A DNA stretch of 64,000 bases from Pontederia crassipes (lineage: Eukaryota > Streptophyta > Magnoliopsida > Commelinales > Pontederiaceae), in the NCBI GenBank assembly GCA_030549335.1, contig CM060184.1, positions 41,929,909-41,993,908 of the forward strand, given 5' to 3'. The notes below the pieces were generated by a model. The model was not told the origin of the DNA. It saw only the letters and a list, made by a program, of their open reading frames with translations, and did not search any database. Every line of letters starts with the position of its first letter. Position 1 is the stretch's first letter. Position numbers and translations under genes: made by a program. This document shows positions 58,848-64,000 of this stretch, in pieces.

Positions 58848-60355
58848 CATGAAGAAATGGAAAAATGTCCAGCCTAAGACATTAAAGTATGGCACTTCTT
58901 GGGAGGTAACCCAAGCCATTTTATACTTAATCTTTCTGTTTTGCAGGAATAAAGAAGGGAGGAATCAGATCAATCCACAAATTGGCAATTAGGGAGTACC
59001 CCTACCCTTAATTTTAATTTTTCTCACTGAAATCTTATTGATAACTGATATTATCTTTTCATTCATGCTGAAATCATCATAATAATATCTGAATTATCAT
59101 TCATATCAGTTATCCCAATTTCAGTGCATTTCAGTGAATTTCAATGCATTGTTGAATTGTGCACCTAAAAATCTGATATTGAACACCCACTGATGTCTCT
59201 TGTTTCCTTACAGGATTAGCTACAATTCATGAAGAATGGACCACCCTAAGCCCCTGATTGAGATGCAGGAACCATTGGAAGGGATCAAATGCACAAATTC
59301 CATCAATTTCATACCCTCCCAACCCTCTCCCTTGCCTTAATTTTCATCACTGTGGACAGTGATGAGAATAAGCTTAGGGGAGGAAATCTGGTGCTTTTCT
59401 AACCTTTATACCATGTTTTCAATCTATTTTAATGTTTATATCATCAATTACCACCAGGTTATCATTGTTTGAACAAGTTATCACTCGGTTATCATTTTTT
59501 GGGCTCAACTCAATTCTGAATTTATTTTAACTCTGAAATGGGTAGAATACTTCATTATGTCAATTGGTACACTGCAATACCAAGTGGCCAATTTGGTCAT
59601 TAGTCTTCTTGCTTTAATTGACATTACCAATTCAGATGCATTTGAATTAATTTTCAGCAGAAAATTTTTCTTTTTGTTGGTAACACTAGCTGACATTTAT
59701 GAATTAATTGGAAAGTAAAAGATGTCTAGAAAGGAGTCAAGGCTCTTGCTGCCATGTTAAATAGGAAATCTTGACTATTTGCATTGAAGGATCTAAATTA
59801 TACTTGAGTTTGAACCATTGCTCATTTCATGAACAGAATAGAAAAAGAAAAATGGAAAAAGGAAAAAGGAAAAGTGAAAAGTTGCATTTTGCGTTGCATC
59901 TATGCATGAATAAAGAGAGTGAAATTCCAAAAAGGAACCTCTCCTGAATAAAGCCAGGATTTTTATCCTGTGACCAGCATGAATAAAAATCAGGTCTTGA
60001 CATGTTTACTTGTATTTTCATGAATAAAAGTCAGGTGTTAAACTTGTTTAGGCAGTGAAAAATCTGTTCATGAAGAGATTGATGTTTCAAACTTTTTAGT
60101 AAAGTTGACAATCTTTGTAATCCAAATCAGTTATTGTTAGTACTTCTTTCATGGCTTAAATTTGCTTTAACCTTCGTGACTCCTCAGTTAGAATTGGGGA
60201 ATTGGAAAGAATGGGATGGAGTATTGGCAAAGTGGGAAACTCATTGGATTAATTTAGCTGATTTTCAATTCATTTGTGGACTGTTAATTCAAGTTTGTCC
60301 TTAATTTCTGAATGTTTTGCTTGAGGACAAGCAAAAGGTTAAGCTTGGGGGAGTT
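58848..60355 (+). other. Element A 3' UTR
   Basis: Clearly homologous to element B's 3' UTR. It has the CTTGGGAGGTAACCCAAG hairpin (about 58898-58915) and the TTCTGTTTTGCAG acceptor-like site. An ATCACTGTGGACAGTGAT hairpin precedes an internal AAGCTTAGGGGAGG (59368-59381). AAGTTATCA motifs lie near 59475, and the terminal PPT AAGCTTGGGGGAGTT is at 60341-60355. Confidence 0.8.
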
Positions 60356-63008
60356 TGATCACTAGTTGATCACAACAGGTTTTTATCCTATTTTCTAGTC
60401 AATTCACCCTTATCAAGCCCTCATTTTGTCTAACTTTTGGCCAAATATGCTTGGAATGCATGGATTGTGATAACTAGCTGATCTTTCTCATTTTATACTT
60501 AATTCCATGTGCATAGAGGTTTTGAAATGCTAAAATCCATAAAAATAACAATTCTATGCCAAGTTATCATTTTTTGGGCAAGTTATCATTCCAATGTGCA
60601 AAGTTATCATTATTTTAATTGAGTTGATTTCCAGTGATTATTTTGCTCTAAATCCCTTGCCATCATGAATTATTCATATTTGGATGACCATATTTCAATT
60701 TGTGCAAAGTTATCACTCAATTTCATAAGTTATCATTTTTTAGTGTCAAGTTATCGTTTAAGGGCAAAACCATCATTTCGATATGCAAAGCTATCAATTC
60801 TGCACAAAGGCATTAGTCAATCATCAAATTACTATCTTAACTCATTGCTGTTCAAATTTGATCACATTTGAATAACCACAATCAAAGTTATGAAAAGTTA
60901 TCATTTTTATGACATCAAGTTATCGTTTTTGGCATCCAAGTTATCATTCCTATGAAATCTTATCCACATTTGATTTCTGACTTTATTCACTTGTCATCTT
61001 AATCCCTTGGATGCCTTCAATGCTCTGAACTACCCATATTTGAACGTTTTTCATGATATATGCAAAGTTATCATTCCGGGCCTCCAAACTATTATTTTTT
61101 ATTTTGATTTTCAATTCTGCACATCACCAAACCCCATTGATAATTGAGTTGACATTACTTGTTGTTTTAATCCTTATTTGTTTATATCTTATTAGAAGAC
61201 TTTGATGCTTGCTGTTTTGACCCTTCTAGCAGGGGAAATAGGGCTGCACAAAGGAGAAAAAGGAGGGGGGCCACCTATTTTTTGTTGTCCAAAAGCTATC
61301 ACAGCAGCTGAAATTTCAAGACCTAGACAGGTGGCTCAAATCAGGGGCTATGGAATAATTTGATATTGATCTAAGGGTGGAAGGAAGTCATATATAAGCT
61401 AAAAATTCTAAGGAATCAGGGGGAGCCTCCATTGGGAGGATTCTGGATAGGAAGATGGGGTTGGAGCTGAAGTGGAGAGGAGCTGAGCTGATTTCTGCAG
61501 AACAGCCCTCATTCAAGGATGAATCACTTATGTTCTTCATTCTATTTTGAATTTATGTTTGTAATTATGAGGAGCTAAACTCTATGTCTCCTAGGATAGG
61601 GTAGTAGTCTAGATTAATTGTGGATAGATATAGACAAGTGTGAATTCCTGCATTGATTTCAATTTCTGATTGCTGATTTCTATTTGATATGAATCTGTTT
61701 CTTGTCATTGTAAGGTCCTGATTGTATCTACAACTGAAAAGTTTTCATTTGATCTAATATTGTTCAGAAATGAATCAAGAACCAATGTCAAGTTCTAGAA
61801 GTAATCCCAATGAGAAATCTGACTTCTTACTTTATGAAATCTGATTTTCTGAAATCTGATTTCTGATTTCCTAAACTTCCTGATTTCTGATTTCTGAATT
61901 GTTCAAATCTGTTTTCTATCATTGTTGAGTCCTGATTTAATTGATAATTGAGAGGTTACTTATGTTTTCATTCTTGTTCAGAAATGAATCAAGAAGCAAT
62001 GGTGTTTCCAAGTTTTTAATCCCTGATTTATTGCAAACTTTTGGATGCTGATTTCTGAATTTCAATCCTGAATTCAAATCTAATTTCAAGAAATCTGTGG
62101 GATTCTTCTTTGTCATTGTAAACCACTGATTTTATTCAATCACTGAGAGATGATCTTATGGCCTTCCTTGAGATTCAGAGATGAATCAAGGAGCAATGAC
62201 AATTGCTGAATTCCCAAATGCAATTAGGTGCTGATTTCATTCAATCCATAAATGTGAATTTCATTTGAATTTGCTTCTGAGAGGCTGATTTAAAATCCTC
62301 TTGTAGTTTAGAGATAAACCAAGAAGCATTTGCACTAATATTAGATTGATTTCATCCCTGTTTAGTTGATTGAAGCATTTCCCTCATTTTCAAAGTGCAA
62401 TTGAGAGTTATCATTTCAGATTTCACTAAATTGCTAAAAATCAGCAAGGAATTTGATTTTGAGCTTAATGTCAACTTGATTTCAGTGAAGGACCTCTTCT
62501 AATTCAACTTAGCTAATCAATCATATGAGAATGTGATAATTAGTCTTGATTCAATTGTGCTGTGAAAACAGACTATTTCAAGTTGAGTTAAAATTGACAC
62601 TTAATGATAACTTGTCAATTCCATCCATAATTAAGTTAGATGAACTCCAACTCCTATGAGAACCTTCCTCATTGATAATTAAACCCATTGAGCCTCTAGT
62701 TTAGCATTTAAAATTCAGTTTAGATAACTTTTCAAAAATCCCAAAACAGTTATCATTTTAGCCCTTTTTAGAAATCGGTTTTAACTTTCTTTCAAATTCT
62801 TGGATTTTTAACTTTAGTTAAGGCTAATCTAGATTGTTTAGAAAGTCTTAAGCTTCAAATCTCTGTGAATATGACATTTGGGTAGACTACAATTGACATG
62901 TATACTTGTAGTAGAAAGTGAATTAGGGGGTTAAGTCAAAAATTGAAAAATCTGAAATTTGACCCCAAAATCAGCAAGTTATCACTACACCCCTCAATTT
63001 CACTATCG
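60356..63008 (+). repeat. Element A 3' LTR
   Basis: 2653 bp from TGATCACTAG to CACTATCG (terminal A changed to G), followed by GTGAC. Complete, including TATATAA at 61391-61397, AAGTTATCAT motifs at 60560-61075 and four long degenerate units in the 3' half (61730-62340). Confidence 0.92.
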
Positions 63009-63013
63009 GTGAC

Positions 63014-63619
63014 TTCCACCTCGTGCTCATGGGCATGATGAGAGTCATCACAGCCGTGAAGCATCTTGGAAATCGGTGCCTAGTATGATTTTATATGATT
63101 TTTTATCTAAAAATTTGGAGTAATCAATATACATCATAAAGAACGATATATGCATGTTTTCTACGCAATATAGGATTATAAGAATCTCATAAAACATGGC
63201 AAAACATTCAATTTACACAATTTAAGGTTCTTCCTCAAATCATGAACAAAACTAAGAACATAATAGATCTGAGCATGATTGAATTAAATTTGGCATAGAT
63301 CTAGAATTTGCAGCATGAAAAACTCTCATCATAATTCAATAAGAGAATGGGGTGTCCTCTTGTTCTTAATCCCATTACAGGAAAATACTGAGAGAGGAGA
63401 GGACGATTTGGATCTCCTTTACATATATTGATCTTGAATCCTTCTCCTCTTTCTTCCTCCTCCTTGTTCCTCTTGTTCTCTTTCCTCAAGCCCTAGCCGC
63501 CAAGAGATTCAAGTGGAGAAAAGAGATAAATAAAGGGAATATGAGTCTTTATATAGGGGAGTCATTAGGGTTTGGACAAAAAGACCAAATTGCCCTTGAT
63601 AAAAATCTGATATATTACA
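63014..63619 (-). repeat. Element E LTR, right piece, with TATA box
   Basis: On the element's strand this is the LTR start, TGTAATATATC. A TATA box CTATATAAAG lies at 63547-63556 (minus strand), about 65 bp into the LTR. The transcript region then carries a GGAGGAGGAAGAAAG-type purine stretch. CACAGCCGTGA near 63050 continues the motif cluster of the middle piece. Confidence 0.7.
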
Positions 63620-63649
63620 TCCTCCCTCCCCCCCCCCCCCCCCCCAAAA
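63620..63649 (-). promoter_or_regulatory. Polypurine tract of element E, including an 18-base C run
   Basis: Plus strand TCCTCCCT, then C18 at 63628-63645, then AAAA. On the minus strand this is a long G-rich purine tract directly before the LTR start TGTAATAT, as expected for a PPT. The homopolymer has probably expanded and is prone to sequencing error. Confidence 0.75.
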
Positions 63650-63657
63650 GAAATTTG

Positions 63658-63999
63658 TCATCGAATTTTAAAGTATAACATAGAACACTTATCAAATAAT
63701 TTTGAAAATTGGTCTTTCATTTCGTCTTCTAATTCACATGTTGCTTAGATTTTATTATGGTGCTTACATGCAATCTTCACCATCTTTACCACTTTGTTCC
63801 TCAAACTACACTCTTCTTACTTTAGTATCTTTGTAGGATACTCTTCATAAGTGAGGTCTTCATTGATGGTTGGCTCTTCAATCACCACCATATGGAAGAG
63901 CATTAACACATGGAACACATTATGAATTCTGGCGTATGAAGAAGGCAATGCCAATTTGTATGCTCCTTCTTTCACTTTTTTTAGAATGTCAAATGGGTC
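63658..63999 (-). pseudogene. Element E pol C-terminus (integrase C-terminal part and chromodomain-like tail)
   Basis: One minus-strand frame of 114 codons from the window edge, with TAA near 63822 and 63741. It resembles the end of Tekay/Del-type pol: a GPFEIL-like entry (here PFDILKKV), YKLALP, HNVFHVLML, EDLTYEEYP, RNKVVKMVKI and ATCELEDEM, the last where chromodomain tails usually have ATWE. It ends just before the polypurine tract, as in intact elements. The upstream part lies outside the window. Confidence 0.78.
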
Positions 64000-64000
64000 G

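Larger units (their letters stand above)
40141..63008 (+). mobile_element. Element A: non-autonomous Athila-like element with an unrecognised ORF, interrupted by element B
   Basis: Bounded by TSD GCGAC/GTGAC (one C/T difference) in element E's LTR. The 5' LTR is split by element B into 40141-41089 and 55399-56938; the 3' LTR is 60356-63008. The internal region is only about 3.4 kb: PBS, a short gag remnant, a decayed unknown ORF, then a 3' UTR clearly related to B's. No protease, RT, RNase H or integrase is present, so it must have depended on a helper such as B. Confidence 0.85.
14549..63619 (-). mobile_element. Element E: 3' LTR of a minus-strand Ty3/gypsy element, split by two insertions
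   Basis: The LTR ends are TGTAACACCC at 14549 and ATTACA at 63619 (TGTAA...TTACA). A C-rich strip at 63620-63649, a polypurine tract on the minus strand, abuts the right end, and a minus-strand pol tail follows. Removing insertion D (TSD AACTT at 15264-15268 and 39319-39323) and insertion A (TSD GCGAC 40136-40140, GTGAC 63009-63013) leaves an LTR of about 2.1 kb in three pieces: 14549-15268, 39324-40140 and 63014-63619. The body continues beyond the right edge. The pol tail suggests a Tekay/Del-type chromovirus. Confidence 0.75.

Overview
The window looks like nuclear DNA of a flowering plant, probably a monocot. It holds one multi-exon ABCB transporter gene with canonical GT/AG introns, set in AT-rich intergenic DNA packed with LTR retrotransposons. 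The monocot guess rests on the GC-rich first exon and is an inference. I see no prokaryotic operon, CRISPR array, rRNA or tRNA gene.

Layout. (1) 1-2466: remnant of an LTR and primer-binding site (initiator-Met type) with degenerate tandem repeats, then a GC-rich inverted-repeat patch (2470-2720). (2) 3177-3705: a possible MITE. (3) 3709-6968: intergenic DNA, then the ABCB promoter and 5' leader. (4) 6969-14030: an intact ABCB gene, 12 exons and 1283 residues by my splicing, the only clear host gene. (5) 14549-64000: a nested stack of LTR retrotransposons.

The stack resolves into five elements, three of them with target-site duplications (TSDs) readable by eye. E is a minus-strand Ty3/gypsy element, probably Tekay/Del-like with a chromodomain tail. 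Its 3' LTR starts at 14549 and ends at 63619, and its pol runs off the right edge. Two Athila-like elements are inserted in that LTR: D (minus strand, 15269-39318, TSD AACTT) and A (plus strand, 40141-63008, TSD GCGAC/GTGAC). Inside D's gag sits C (plus strand, 27020-37567, TSD CTCCC), with LTRs about 99% identical. Inside A's 5' LTR sits B (41104-55398), the only element here with nearly complete gag-pol, though broken by stops and a frameshift.

How they relate. All four inner elements use a tRNA-Asp-type primer-binding site and share a twin polypurine-tract design and small conserved 3' UTR modules, typical of Athila-type elements. C has gag and a third ORF (plant transposon-protein type) but no pol. 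A keeps B-like ends, but its centre is an unrecognised, decayed ORF. Both therefore look non-autonomous, D and B being decayed relatives of possible helpers. D and B each carry a third LTR in tandem with later deletions. C, D and E carry clusters of an ACGGCCG-core palindromic motif, while A and B carry many copies of AAGTTATCAT; these arrays are the least explained signal in the window.
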